64,000 nucleotides of DNA from DASSFZ01 sp035292585 (GCA_035292585.1 DATDPU010000148.1:14352-78351); one strand, 5' to 3'. Numbered from the stretch's first letter, positions 43,369-52,813 are shown. Translations and numbers: made by a program. Notes: a model not told the origin generated them from the sequence alone.

Positions 43369-43405
43369 ATGCGTAGGTAGTATAGCATGGATGGAAAGAG
43401 CAAAG

Positions 43406-43439
43406 GCCTCCGAGGTCTGTGTAGAGACTTCGGAGGTCC
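43406..43439. terminator. Stem-loop after crtI (CCTCCGAGGTCT type)
   Basis: Arms GGCCTCCGAGGTCT and AGACTTCGGAGGTCC form a hairpin 14 bp past the crtI stop on the - strand. The ACCTCCGAGGTCT motif recurs at 57345-57410. Confidence 0.55.
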
Positions 43440-43452
43440 TGAGCGAGGTGAA

Positions 43453-44979
43453 TCAGGCAACCGCCGCCGGCTGCATGTGGAACGCGGGACGCGGTGTACC
43501 GATCTCCTTGAGGATGCGCTCAGTCGTCAGGCGCGCCGATAGAAGCACGATCGGCAGGCCGGCGCCTGGATGCGTGCTGCTGCCCGCGAAGTATAGGTTG
43601 CGGTAGCGGGAATGCCGATTGTGCGGCCGCAGGTAGCCGACCTGCCAGAAGTTGTGGCTGAGGCCGAACGCCGCGCCTTTCGCCAGGTTGTATTGCGCGG
43701 CCCAATCGCGCGGGATGTAGCTGATTTCGAACTTCAAACGCCGCTCCAGGTCCGCCAGGCCCAGCTGCGCCAAGCGGTTCAATACGGTCGATCGGGCGCG
43801 CGCGCGCCGCTCTTCCCAATCCTGTGCGGCGGAGTCGCTCAGATGGCCGACGGGGACGAGCACGAACAGCGAATCGTGGCCGGCAGGCGCGGCCGCCGGA
43901 TCGATGCGGGCCGGCGCGTGGACGTAGAAGCTTGGCTCGTCGGGCAAGGCATGGTCGATGAAGATGCGGTCGAAACTGCTGCGATAATCGCCGGACAGAA
44001 AGACGTTGTGACAGCCGAGTTCCGGGTAGACCTTGTCAACACCCCAATAGAACATGATCGCCGAGCAGGTGTATTGCAATCGATCCAGCCGATTGGCGGC
44101 GGGCCGGTCGGGTAAGAGATCGCGGTAGACGTAGGGCAGGTCGGCGTTGGCGACGATCACATCTGCGCTCAGCTGCGCACCATCTTCCAGGCGGACGCCG
44201 GCCGCGCGGTTGCCCTCGACTTCGATCTGCTTGACCGGCGCATTGTACATGAACCGCACGCCGTGGGCGGCGGCGATAGAGGCGAGGCTCTCGATCACGC
44301 GATACAGCCCGCCCATCGGGAACCACACGCCGTCGGCGAGCTCGGTGTATTGCAGCAGCGAGTAGGTGGCCGGCGCAGCGTATGGGCTTAATCCCAGGTA
44401 CATGTTCTGGAACGTGAACGCCGCCTTGAGGTGCGGATCGCTGAAGTAATGGCCGACGTTGTCGTAGTGTTTGACCAGCGCCTTTAGCTGAAACAACAGC
44501 GGCAGGTTTTGCAGGCTGAAGTATTGCAGCAAGTTGTAGAAGTTGCGCCCGACGAAGCTTTTGAGCGACACGCGGTAATGCCGCTCGCCCTCGACCAGGT
44601 AGCGCAGCAACCCGTTGAAGCTGCCCGGTTCGATCGCTTCGAGCTGGTCTTGCAGGGCGTTCAGATCGCCGGTGAGCGCCAGCTGCGCATCGTCGCCGAA
44701 GCGGATGCGGTAGGTGGGGTCGATGCGGCGCAGGTCCAAGTGATCTTCCATGCGCTCGCCCAGGTCGGCATACGTCTGGGCGAACACTTCGGGCATCAGG
44801 AATAGCGTCGCGCCGGTATCGAAGCGGTGTCCCGCGCGCGCGATTTGGCCGCAGCGCCCGCCGGGCAGCGACGTTTTTTCGAGCACGGTGACCGAGTAGC
44901 CGCTGCGCGCCAGACGCGCCGCAGTCGCGATACCGCCGATGCCCGCGCCGATGACGAGTGCGCTTGGACGTGAAGACAT
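43453..44979 (-). CDS. crtI: Phytoene desaturase
   Basis: From ATG at 44979 (AAAAGGAG upstream) the protein has 508 residues. The FAD-binding Rossmann motif VIGAGIGGIATAARL is at residues 9-23, with GGRCGQIARAGHRFDTGAT following, and the CrtI C-terminal signature NLYFAGSSTHPGAGLPIVLL. It introduces double bonds in phytoene to give lycopene, at the membrane. It is the last gene of crtB-crtY-crtI. The ORF extends to 45204, but that region overlaps crtY and is not coding. Confidence 0.94.
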   Translation of the reverse strand: MSSRPSALVIGAGIGGIATAARLARSGYSVTVLEKTSLPGGRCGQIARAGHRFDTGATLFLMPEVFAQTYADLGERMEDHLDLRRIDPTYRIRFGDDAQLALTGDLNALQDQLEAIEPGSFNGLLRYLVEGERHYRVSLKSFVGRNFYNLLQYFSLQNLPLLFQLKALVKHYDNVGHYFSDPHLKAAFTFQNMYLGLSPYAAPATYSLLQYTELADGVWFPMGGLYRVIESLASIAAAHGVRFMYNAPVKQIEVEGNRAAGVRLEDGAQLSADVIVANADLPYVYRDLLPDRPAANRLDRLQYTCSAIMFYWGVDKVYPELGCHNVFLSGDYRSSFDRIFIDHALPDEPSFYVHAPARIDPAAAPAGHDSLFVLVPVGHLSDSAAQDWEERRARARSTVLNRLAQLGLADLERRLKFEISYIPRDWAAQYNLAKGAAFGLSHNFWQVGYLRPHNRHSRYRNLYFAGSSTHPGAGLPIVLLSARLTTERILKEIGTPRPAFHMQPAAVA

Positions 44980-44990
44980 GAGTTCTCCTT

Positions 44991-46133
44991 TTATATTCTC
45001 CGCAACACTTTCAATCGCATGAATGCCTGCACGAATATCCCCGGCGGCAGCGAGGCCATCAACGCCAGGTTTTCCAGCGGCGAAGTGACCTCGTCCAGGA
45101 ACCGGAAAATCCGCTCGATCGAATTGCGCTTGAACAGCGCGGTAAAGATCGGCCTGAGCTGCGCGCCGCGCCGATACATGACATTCAGCATCAGCGAATC
45201 GCACAGCCGGAAGAACCGCCGATCGCTTGGGACGGCGAAGGGATGCCCGGCGCGCAGCAGCGATTCGACCAGGGCTGCCGAATCGCGCTGGATGCGGGTG
45301 AAGGCATAGCCCGACGAGGGCTTGACCCGGCCGCCCCGCGCGCCGATGCTCATCACGCGCCGCCCAATCCGGCGGGGGAACGGTTGATCCGTCATCGGGT
45401 TGACGCCGCCCTCTTCCGCCACGATGCGATACGCGCTAATCTCTAAGACGGTCTCAAGATAGGTCTTCAAGATCGATGCGTAGTCGTCTCGGCTTGTCAG
45501 CACGCACTCTACCAGCGCGCGCCGCTCGGACAGCGGGAGCACATACAAGAATCGCATCTCGTCGTTTTGCGGCGTCCGAAAATCGAGAAAGGTGGCGGCG
45601 CGTGTATCGAATGCGGCGTCCGGCGTTTCGATCTCCCAGCCTGTGAAATGCTGTCGCAGCTGATGGTACCGGGCCGGGTCCGGCTGCCAGCTGGATGAGT
45701 CGAAGCGGCTGTCGAAGACCCACTGCCCGGCGACCGTCCGGCCATCGACCCACACCCGCGCTTCGTCGGCGCCGTCCTCGATGCGCGTGATGTTGCCCTG
45801 TAGCAGTTGGGCGTTGGCGCAAGTCGAAAGTTCGCGCCGGATGCACTGATAGAAATCGACGGCCCGGATCATGTTGTAGCGATAGTGTCCCAGGTCGATG
45901 ACTTGCTCGAAGTCTTCACCGGCGAAGCGGAGCTGGCGCCACGCGCGGTGCACGAGGTCGTCAAACAGGGTCGGTTGCTCGCTCCAGAAGCACAACGTGC
46001 GATCATTTCGATCCTTGGCGTCCTGATCGACGATCAGGATCGAGCGCTCGCGCAACGGGCTGCGCAGCAGATGGCGGGCCAGGCTCAGCCCGGCCACGCC
46101 GCCCCCGGCGATAATGAAGTCGTAGCGTGTCAT
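44991..46133 (-). CDS. crtY: Lycopene beta-cyclase
   Basis: From ATG at 46133 the protein has 380 residues. It has FIIAGGGVAGLSLA at the N-terminus, a long domain with conserved FLDFRTPQ and FLYVLPLSERRALVE, and GARGGRVKPSSGYAF (typical CrtY/CrtL family) near residue 265. It cyclises the ends of lycopene to beta-rings. It is 11 bp upstream of crtI, so the two are co-transcribed. TTG five codons earlier (46148) is another possible start. Confidence 0.9.
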   Translation of the reverse strand: MTRYDFIIAGGGVAGLSLARHLLRSPLRERSILIVDQDAKDRNDRTLCFWSEQPTLFDDLVHRAWRQLRFAGEDFEQVIDLGHYRYNMIRAVDFYQCIRRELSTCANAQLLQGNITRIEDGADEARVWVDGRTVAGQWVFDSRFDSSSWQPDPARYHQLRQHFTGWEIETPDAAFDTRAATFLDFRTPQNDEMRFLYVLPLSERRALVECVLTSRDDYASILKTYLETVLEISAYRIVAEEGGVNPMTDQPFPRRIGRRVMSIGARGGRVKPSSGYAFTRIQRDSAALVESLLRAGHPFAVPSDRRFFRLCDSLMLNVMYRRGAQLRPIFTALFKRNSIERIFRFLDEVTSPLENLALMASLPPGIFVQAFMRLKVLRRI

Positions 46134-46160
46134 GTTAAGGCGTGTCAACTGCGTGTTGAT

Positions 46161-46206
46161 TACCTGCTACCTGTGTACTTGTACACGGGTAAACAGGTAG
46201 CAGGTA
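46161..46206. promoter_or_regulatory. Intercistronic hairpin between crtB and crtY
   Basis: Arms TACCTGCTACCTGT (46161-46174) and ACAGGTAGCAGGTA (46193-46206) form a perfect 14-bp stem with an inner GTAC/GTAC pairing. No T-run follows, so it may stabilise or attenuate mRNA rather than end transcription. Confidence 0.6.
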
Positions 46207-46212
46207 TACAGG

Positions 46213-47154
46213 TTAATGGGCGCGCCGCCAGATACCGGGCAACCGGCGCAGTTTTCCAAAACCGCTCACGCGCGCGCGGCGGTTGAACACATCGTAGTCG
46301 TGTGCTTCGATGTCGTCGAGGATCGCGCGATAGAGTTCAGCAGCGGCGGCGACGGCGAAGCGCCCATCCGAGTTCAGCACCGCGATGCCCGGTTGCGCCT
46401 CGGCATACAGGCGCCGGTTGCGCTCGATCTGAAAGCGCATAAAGGCGCGCCAGCGATCGTCCACGCGCCCGGCGGCCAGGTCGGCTTCGGTCAGGCCGTA
46501 GGCGGCGAGCTCTTCCGCCGGCAGGTAGACGCGACCCGCTCGCCCGTCCTCGCCGACATCGCGCAAGATGTTGGTGAGCTGCAGCGCCACGCCGAGCTTG
46601 ATCGCATACGGAATGGCCTGCGCAGTGGAGAAGCCGATGATGTGCATGCTCATCAGCCCGACGGTGGATGCTACGCCATACGCGTAAGCGGCCAATTCCT
46701 CGAAGACGCGGTAGCGGATCGGGCGCAAGTCGCGCGCCACGCCGTCGATGAGTTGCTCGGCGTAACGCTGCGGGATGCGATAGCGCAGCCGCGTGTCGGT
46801 CCACGCCAGGGCGACGAGATCGCTGCGCGGCGGCTCGGACGACAACGCGCGCTGCCGCCAGATCGCCAGGGAGGTCTCGGCGTCGCAGCAGGGGCAATCG
46901 ACGATGTTGTCGCTCACGCGGCAGAAGGCGTATAGCGCGCGCATGGCCCGCCGCTTGTCGGCCGGCAGCAGGCGCGTCGCCAGATCGAACGATTTGCTGT
47001 GCGCGGCGGTCACCGCTTCGCAGAAGGCGTACGCGCGATTGAGCAGGGCTGTGTCACGCGCCCGGGTGGGGGAAACGGTGACGACGGAGTGCCAGGCTTC
47101 ATAGGCGCGCGCGAGCAAAGTGTGTTCCCAGGTCTGTGGCGATAAAGTGGGCAT
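46213..47154 (-). CDS. crtB: Phytoene synthase
   Basis: The 313-residue prenyl transferase condenses two geranylgeranyl diphosphates to phytoene. Both Asp-rich motifs are visible: ALYAFCRVSDNIVDCP and QLTNILRDVGEDGRAGRVYL, plus HSKSFDLATRLLP near residue 52. It begins the crtB-crtY-crtI operon. The route to lycopene and beta-carotene is thus complete in the window except for geranylgeranyl-diphosphate synthase. A CPCC pair near residue 90 is unusual. Confidence 0.94.
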   Translation of the reverse strand: MPTLSPQTWEHTLLARAYEAWHSVVTVSPTRARDTALLNRAYAFCEAVTAAHSKSFDLATRLLPADKRRAMRALYAFCRVSDNIVDCPCCDAETSLAIWRQRALSSEPPRSDLVALAWTDTRLRYRIPQRYAEQLIDGVARDLRPIRYRVFEELAAYAYGVASTVGLMSMHIIGFSTAQAIPYAIKLGVALQLTNILRDVGEDGRAGRVYLPAEELAAYGLTEADLAAGRVDDRWRAFMRFQIERNRRLYAEAQPGIAVLNSDGRFAVAAAAELYRAILDDIEAHDYDVFNRRARVSGFGKLRRLPGIWRRAH

Positions 47155-47688
47155 GGCGATGTTTCGGCTAATAGAGCGGTTCCCGGATAGTATGGCAGTG
47201 ACGGCTCGCTATCACATCCGACAGATGGAGGGATTCGTCTAATCCTTTGGCCTTATTCGTATCGATCAAATTAGACAGCCATCATCCGATTTGTTATGCC
47301 GTTCTTCAGCAGTAGCATTACATAGCCTTAAACCGGTTGAGCTGTCATCTGCCGGAAGATAGAATTGGGGGTTTAAAGCGATGTATTGGGTTAGCCGCAT
47401 CCAAAGCCCAAGCGGATAGGCCACCGGGTCGGGTCTGGTGGAGGGACGTGCGCTTGGGTTGTCAGGGCGGAGTCGAGCGAGCTTATCGGCTTGGTTTTGA
47501 TGGGTAGCGTAGGGCCTTGTGCCCATCCAACGCCCAGGAAGGGCTATGTTGCAGCCCATCAATCTCAGCTGGCCTGACCCGCTAGAAATGCATTAGAAAT
47601 GAAACGGATCGGCACGTGGGCGCGGAATTAGTGGTAGAATTGACTCGCATAATCCGGGTAGTTTAGCCAAGCATGAGGTAGCATAGCT
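47155..47688. other. Gene-free region before clpC
   Basis: No gene was seen. A dispersed-repeat copy with GTAGCGTAGGGCCTTGTGCC lies at 47511-47561. The last 30 bases before clpC contain GTAGTTTAGCC (47659) and GTAGCATAG (47678), which match the ends of the same family, so part of the leader may be derived from it. A TTGACT hexamer is at 47640. Confidence 0.5.
47511..47561. repeat. GTAGC..TAGGGCC dispersed repeat, copy
   Basis: Same family as 18865-18934: GTAGCGTAGGGCCTTGTGCC, then CATCCAACGCCC, and closing GGGCTATGTTGCAGCCCATC. Confidence 0.75.
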
Positions 47689-50244
47689 ATGATGCGATTT
47701 GATCGATTCACCGAGCGCGCCCAAGATGCGGCGAATCGTAGTATTGAGATTCTGCAACGCTATGGGCACAATCAAGTTGATACGGAACACATCCTGCTGG
47801 CGCTGCTCGAACAGCCGGACGGCGTGGTGCCACAGATTCTGGAAAAGCTCGGCGTGGATGTGGATGTGATGCGCGGCCGGCTGGATGAGGTGCTGCGCCA
47901 CTCGCCGAAAGCCGCCATTTACGGCGGCGGGGCGGGCCAGGTGTTCATCACGCCGCGCGTCAAGCGCATCCTGGAGCTGGCGCAGGAAGAAGCCAACCGC
48001 TTCAAGGACGAGTATATCTCGACCGAGCATATCTTCCTGGCTATTCTGAACGAGCGCAACACGGCGGCGGCGCGTATCCTGGCCGAGGCCGGCATCACCA
48101 AAGACCGCATCAACGATGCAGTGAAGGAGATGCGCGGCGGCCAGCGCGTGACCGATCCGGGCGCGGAGTCGCGCTATCGCACGCTCGAAAAGTACAGCCG
48201 CGACATGACCAAGCTGGCAAAAGAGAATAAGCTCGATCCGGTCGTGGGCCGCGATAATGAAATCCTGCGTGTGATCCAGGTGCTATCGCGCCGCACCAAG
48301 AATAACCCGGTGCTGATCGGTGAAGCCGGCGTCGGCAAGACCGCGATCGTCGAGGGGCTGGCCCAGAAGATCGCGACCAACGATGTGCCGGAAATTTTGA
48401 TGGGCAAGCGCGTGGTGGCGCTCGACCTGGGCGCAATGGTCGCCGGTTCGCGCTTCCGAGGCGAGTTCGAGGAACGGCTGAAAGCGGCGGTCGAGGAGAT
48501 TCAACGCGCGCAGGGCGAGATCATCCTGTTCATCGATGAGCTGCACACCGTCGTGGGCGCGGGCGCGGCGTCGGGCGCGCTGGATGCGTCGAGCATGCTG
48601 AAGCCGGCGCTGGCGCGCGGCGAGCTGCAGTGCGTAGGCGCGACGACGTCGGACGAGTATCGGCGCTATGTCGAGAAGGATCCGGCGCTGGAGCGTCGCT
48701 TCGCGCCGGTGTTCGTCGACGAGCCGAATGTGGACGAGACTATCGAGATGCTGCACGGCTTGCGCGATCGCTACGAAGCGCATCACAAGGTGCGCATCTC
48801 GGACGAGTCGTTGGTCGCGGCAGCCAACCTGAGCCATCGCTACATCACCGATCGCCGCTTGCCCGATAAAGCCATCGACCTGGTGGACGAAGCCGCCGCT
48901 AAATTGCGCGTAGCGTTGTATACGCTGCCGGCGGATCTCAAGGCGATGAAAGGGAACATCGATCGCGCGCTGGCCGAAGAAGAAGCCGCCGGGTTGTCGC
49001 GCGATTATGAGCGGGCCGCCGAGCTGAAAAGCAAGCGGCTGCGCCTGGAGCAGGAGTTTAGCGAGAAGGCCGAGCAGTGGCGACGCGAGAAGAATATTGA
49101 CGAAGTTGTCGACGAGGACGATATCGCCTCAGTCGTGGCGCAGATCACGGGCATCCCTGTTGCGCAAATGCTGGAGACGGAAGCGGCCAAATTGCTGAAC
49201 ATGGAAGAGCGGCTCCATGAGCGGATCGTTGGGCAGGACGAGGCGATCGCCGCCTTGAGCGATGCGATCCGCCGCGCCCGCTCCGGCCTCAAGGACCCCC
49301 GCCGGCCGATCGGCTCATTCATCTTCCTCGGCTCGTCGGGTGTAGGCAAGACCGAGCTGGCGAAGGCGTTGGCGTGGTTCATGTTCGACGACGCCGATGC
49401 GCTGGTGCGGATGGACATGAGTGAGTATCGTGAACAGCATACGGTATCGCGCTTGTTCGGCGCGCCGCCCGGCTACGTGGGCTACGAGGAAGGCGGCCAG
49501 TTGACCGAGGCGGTTCGCCGTCGCCCGTACCAGGTGGTGCTGTTCGATGAGATTGAGAAGGCGCACCCGGAAGTGTGGAATGCGCTGTTGCAGATTCTGG
49601 ATGACGGCCGGATGACGGACGGGCAGGGGCGCATAGTCGACTTCCGCAACACAGTCATCATCATGACCAGCAACCTGGGCACCGAGTTCGCCCGCAAAGG
49701 CGGAGCGCTCGGTTTCATGCGGCCGGGCGAAGGCTCGCCGGCGTTGATCGCCGATCACAAGAAGATCGAAGACGAGCTCAAGCGCGCCTTCCGGCCGGAG
49801 TTCTTGAACCGCGTGGACGAGATCATCATCTTCAAGCCGCTGTCCCTCGAAGATGTAGAGCAGATCGTCGATCTGCAGATGAACGAGATCCGGAGTCGCT
49901 TGCGCGATCAAGGTCTGTTCATCGAGTTGACCGACGCCGCGCGGCAGTGGCTGGCCAAGGAAGGCTACGATCCGCAGTTCGGCGCGCGCCCGCTACGCCG
50001 CACACTGCAACGGCGGGTGGAGTCGCCGCTGTCCATCGCGCTGCTCAAAGGTGAATTCAAGATCGGCGATACCGTCCAGGTAGACGTGGGCGAAGAAGGG
50101 ATCACCTTCGGCAAGGTGGCGCGCGTGTCCACGACGCCGACGGAGATGGCGGGCGCGGCCAGCGGAATGAATCCGCGCTCTGGAGACGCCGAACGCTCTG
50201 CACCGATCAACCCGGTGGCGTTGGACAGCGCGGACACGCAGTAA
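47689..50244 (+). CDS. clpC: ATP-dependent Clp protease ATP-binding subunit ClpC
   Basis: The 851-residue AAA+ unfoldase has two Clp_N repeats (about 1-145), D1 with Walker A GEAGVGKTAIVEG (near 211) and Walker B IILFIDELHT, a coiled-coil middle region with a UVR-like DYERAAELKSKRLRLEQEF (near 425), and D2 with GSSGVGKTELAKA (near 549) and GYVGYEEGGQLTEAVR. A GALGF loop near residue 673 fits ClpP binding. It unfolds proteins for ClpP; no clpP is in the window. The start MMRF follows GAGGTAG. A 40-residue polar tail follows the conserved domain. Confidence 0.95.
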   Translation: MMRFDRFTERAQDAANRSIEILQRYGHNQVDTEHILLALLEQPDGVVPQILEKLGVDVDVMRGRLDEVLRHSPKAAIYGGGAGQVFITPRVKRILELAQEEANRFKDEYISTEHIFLAILNERNTAAARILAEAGITKDRINDAVKEMRGGQRVTDPGAESRYRTLEKYSRDMTKLAKENKLDPVVGRDNEILRVIQVLSRRTKNNPVLIGEAGVGKTAIVEGLAQKIATNDVPEILMGKRVVALDLGAMVAGSRFRGEFEERLKAAVEEIQRAQGEIILFIDELHTVVGAGAASGALDASSMLKPALARGELQCVGATTSDEYRRYVEKDPALERRFAPVFVDEPNVDETIEMLHGLRDRYEAHHKVRISDESLVAAANLSHRYITDRRLPDKAIDLVDEAAAKLRVALYTLPADLKAMKGNIDRALAEEEAAGLSRDYERAAELKSKRLRLEQEFSEKAEQWRREKNIDEVVDEDDIASVVAQITGIPVAQMLETEAAKLLNMEERLHERIVGQDEAIAALSDAIRRARSGLKDPRRPIGSFIFLGSSGVGKTELAKALAWFMFDDADALVRMDMSEYREQHTVSRLFGAPPGYVGYEEGGQLTEAVRRRPYQVVLFDEIEKAHPEVWNALLQILDDGRMTDGQGRIVDFRNTVIIMTSNLGTEFARKGGALGFMRPGEGSPALIADHKKIEDELKRAFRPEFLNRVDEIIIFKPLSLEDVEQIVDLQMNEIRSRLRDQGLFIELTDAARQWLAKEGYDPQFGARPLRRTLQRRVESPLSIALLKGEFKIGDTVQVDVGEEGITFGKVARVSTTPTEMAGAASGMNPRSGDAERSAPINPVALDSADTQ

Positions 50245-50264
50245 GCGCTTCGGGCGCTAAGTGG

Positions 50265-50290
50265 AAGGGGGCCGAACCGGCCCCCTTTTT
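50265..50290 (+). terminator. Intrinsic terminator after clpC
   Basis: AAGGGGGCCG / CGGCCCCCTT with a three-base loop and a T5 run, 20 bp past the clpC stop. Confidence 0.85.
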
Positions 50291-50363
50291 ACGTCTCGCG
50301 GAGTATTCAGGCAAAAGCTGTCCAGTCGGAAGACAGCCTTCCGGCTGCATCAGGGCGCGAGCA

Positions 50364-51422
50364 TTACTGCGCTGTTACGACCTCGTTGCCGGGCTGGGAA
50401 TACCAGACCCGGAGAATATCCTCAGCCGGTTTGCCGAACGGTGTATAACTGTCATCGGCCAGCCCGCCTCGGGAGTTCGGAAACCACATCCACCAGTACA
50501 TCCCGGCGAACCAGGGTTGGTGATACAAGCTCTCGAAAGCCGCCTGGTAGGCGTTGGCCTGGGCCTGCAAATCGATGGGGCCGGCAGTCGCCCAATCGTC
50601 GGGCTGGCGCGCTGCGCCTTCGCGGCTGCGATAGCCGATTTCGGTGATCAGGATCGGCTTGCCCCAAGCGGCGGCCAGCCGGGCGAGCCGGCTGACGTAA
50701 GCAGTCCAGCTCGCTCGCAGCGCGCTCAGGGAGGGTCGGGGTTTGTAGGTCAAGGGATAGTAGGCATCCACGCCGATCAAGTCGACGGCATCCCACCAAC
50801 GGATGCGCGTCTCTTCGCCGCTGTGCATGGCCGCGTAGGTGATCCGCCCGGTGTAGCGCGCGCGCACACCGGCGATTACGCCGCGCCAATCCGCGCCTCG
50901 ATGCGAGGTCGAGGCCAATTCCGTGCCAATGCTGAATTGCTCGACGCTGTGCGCTTCGGCGAGTTGGGCATAGTGCTCGATGAAGCGGCGGTAGGAGCTG
51001 AACCAATCGGCCCATTGCTGCTCGAAGATGAAGTGGAAGCCGATCTCTCCGCGCCAGCGCAGCGGGTCGTTCGCCAGGTCGACGTGGGGCTTCAGCATCA
51101 CCTTCAAGCCGAGGCGGCGCGCCTGATCGATCACATGGATCAGGTCGGCGTCGGTCGGCGTCGCCGCCGACTTGACGATCGATGTGGCGTCGATGTTGTC
51201 CTGGTAACCGGTGACGATCAGGCTGATCCAGCCGCCGCCCAAGGCGGCGTAGCGCTCCAGCGCCTGGTCGGACTCTGCGAACGAGTATTCGCCGGGCTGC
51301 CAGGCCGCGTAGGCGATGCCTTTCTGTTTGCCCGACAGCGGAATCGAGACGCTCGCCCGTTGAGCGGCTTCACGATAGGCCATGAGCATGATGACGAGTG
51401 CGACGAGCAAGAGGCGGCGCAT
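50364..51422 (-). CDS. GH113-like secreted glycoside hydrolase
   Basis: The 352-residue protein has an N-terminal signal or anchor helix (RRLLLVALVIMLMAY) and a TIM barrel. The acid/base Glu lies in QFSIGTELAST and the nucleophile in ILITEIGYRSREG, the spacing of clan-A family GH113 (endo-beta-mannanase-like). KVMLKPHVDL and DLIGVDAYYPL are further barrel motifs. It probably hydrolyses beta-mannan or a related glucan outside the membrane. It converges with clpC and the terminator between them. Confidence 0.8.
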   Translation of the reverse strand: MRRLLLVALVIMLMAYREAAQRASVSIPLSGKQKGIAYAAWQPGEYSFAESDQALERYAALGGGWISLIVTGYQDNIDATSIVKSAATPTDADLIHVIDQARRLGLKVMLKPHVDLANDPLRWRGEIGFHFIFEQQWADWFSSYRRFIEHYAQLAEAHSVEQFSIGTELASTSHRGADWRGVIAGVRARYTGRITYAAMHSGEETRIRWWDAVDLIGVDAYYPLTYKPRPSLSALRASWTAYVSRLARLAAAWGKPILITEIGYRSREGAARQPDDWATAGPIDLQAQANAYQAAFESLYHQPWFAGMYWWMWFPNSRGGLADDSYTPFGKPAEDILRVWYSQPGNEVVTAQ

Positions 51423-51988
51423 GCGCGGTTCCTTTCAGTCGAAGCCTGGCGCGGGCTGGGTTGAACTGCGTGCGAGTGTGGCGCTGCCATATCCGCAGGT
51501 CGATGAAGGCCGGGTCGTGCTCATGGCTGCATCCGGCCTGAACACACGCGCCCGTGCTTCCGCTCAGGGTACTGTAGCGTAGCCTGTATGTATAAAAGTT
51601 GGTCATGCATGAGTTTTGGGTTGGCTAGGGGTGGTCTCGTGTGGAGTGTGCGGAGAGTAAAAAGTATCCTCGGCTCAAGGCTGTGCGTATGTCAGTTCAA
51701 ATAGATACCTGCACTCAGGCGATTCCGCAATCCCACTGTGGTATGGTTTTGCGGCGGCAGGAGATGCGGCGACCGAATATGCCGGCGGCCCAGCGTGTAA
51801 CAACTATTGCCACATCCAAGATGTGACCACTGCGGCGGCTCTTTGCCATGAAGGTGTGGCCGAAAAAGCGCAACAGGCCGCCTGGAGCGACCTGCGGTGA
51901 ACGGTGGGTTGCTGTCGTGGAAGACAAATGAACCGGCAATCCCTCGCAACTGCTGGCGTTTGCCGGCGCGCAGGACGATCAGATCACC
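51423..51988. other. 566-bp gap with no convincing gene
   Basis: Short open frames exist on both strands (for example 51715-51939, minus) but show no family match, ribosome site or codon bias. GC drops around 51640-51760. Nothing functional can be assigned. Confidence 0.5.
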
Positions 51989-52426
51989 TCACCCATACTG
52001 CAAGTCGGTCTTCTGAGCGTGAACCATGACCGGGATCAAATGGTTGAGGTATTCGAGGGCGGAGGCCCAGTCCGCGAACTTCACAATTTCGGCCGCTTGC
52101 CACTTCCCGGGTTGACTGTGTTCGCGCTTAAATTGAGCGTTGGTTGGACTCGTTGCGGCGCCACGCGGGTCCAGGAGGGTCAGCGTGAGATACGGCTCGT
52201 CCTCCGTTGCGCCCCCGTAATTTCGATACAGATAGGTAATGATTCCAGCCGAATAGCCTTCTTCCTTCGTGTAACTGCACACGGAGTAATAACCTAGCGC
52301 ATTGAGCACTTCTCCAATAGCCGCCCCATTTTTTGAAACTGCTATCGAACTGCGCTCGAGCTTCCCCTCCCGCCAGACCCAGCACGGAAAAGTTGGCGGA
52401 TTGAGTTCATACAGGTTGTAGTCCAT
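51989..52426 (-). CDS. Hypothetical protein
   Basis: The 145-residue protein has a Trp/Tyr-rich start (YELNPPTFPCWVWREGKLER), then IGEVLNALGYYSVCSYTKEE and TYLYRNYGGATEDEPYLTLT, a compact alpha+beta pattern; no signal peptide. No known family was recognised. It follows the DUF3892 gene with an 87-bp gap on the same strand. Confidence 0.55.
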   Translation of the reverse strand: MDYNLYELNPPTFPCWVWREGKLERSSIAVSKNGAAIGEVLNALGYYSVCSYTKEEGYSAGIITYLYRNYGGATEDEPYLTLTLLDPRGAATSPTNAQFKREHSQPGKWQAAEIVKFADWASALEYLNHLIPVMVHAQKTDLQYG

Positions 52427-52513
52427 CTGTCCGTCCTCGTAATGATCGTTTGTGCGCCAGCCGTATCGCGCGGAAGTCCGCTGCCCAAGGGGATGGAAGC
52501 CGACGCCGCGCCG

Positions 52514-52813
52514 TTACTCTTCCGGCAACCTTCCCAGATCATCGGCTGGCGCCAGTTCGTTGTCCACCCTGAAGTAGTGTGTGCCGCTGACTGTGACCAC
52601 GTGCATATCTTCAACCTTCCGGTGCTGATCACCCGGCGCGGACCTGAGCGTCACAAATCGGTCGCCGATGCTGAACGCGCGTAATACGTTGTTCCGCTTC
52701 CACCAGCCCCTGCTGGAGAAATACAGCGCGCCATCGTACAGGTGAATCTTCACTTCCGTGACATACTCGCGATGTGCATCATCGCGCACGCTGGAAATGC
52801 CGTAGCTAGCCAT
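52514..52813 (-). CDS. DUF3892-like protein
   Basis: The start is ATG at 52813 with AAGGAG upstream, giving 99 residues; the larger frame to 53041 runs over the GH130 gene. The C-terminus THYFRVDNELAPADDLGRLPE matches the DUF3892 pattern (YxRtd....DNLxxLP). Upstream, a beta-rich half contains YVTEVKIHLYDGALYF. DUF3892 is of unknown role, often a small cytoplasmic protein. It is downstream of the GH130 gene and may be its last operon member or independent. Confidence 0.7.
   Translation of the reverse strand: MASYGISSVRDDAHREYVTEVKIHLYDGALYFSSRGWWKRNNVLRAFSIGDRFVTLRSAPGDQHRKVEDMHVVTVSGTHYFRVDNELAPADDLGRLPEE

Noticed and set aside
51640..51960. Possible small genes in the gap on both strands
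   Set aside because: Codon use, ribosome sites and families all negative; only low-confidence frames.
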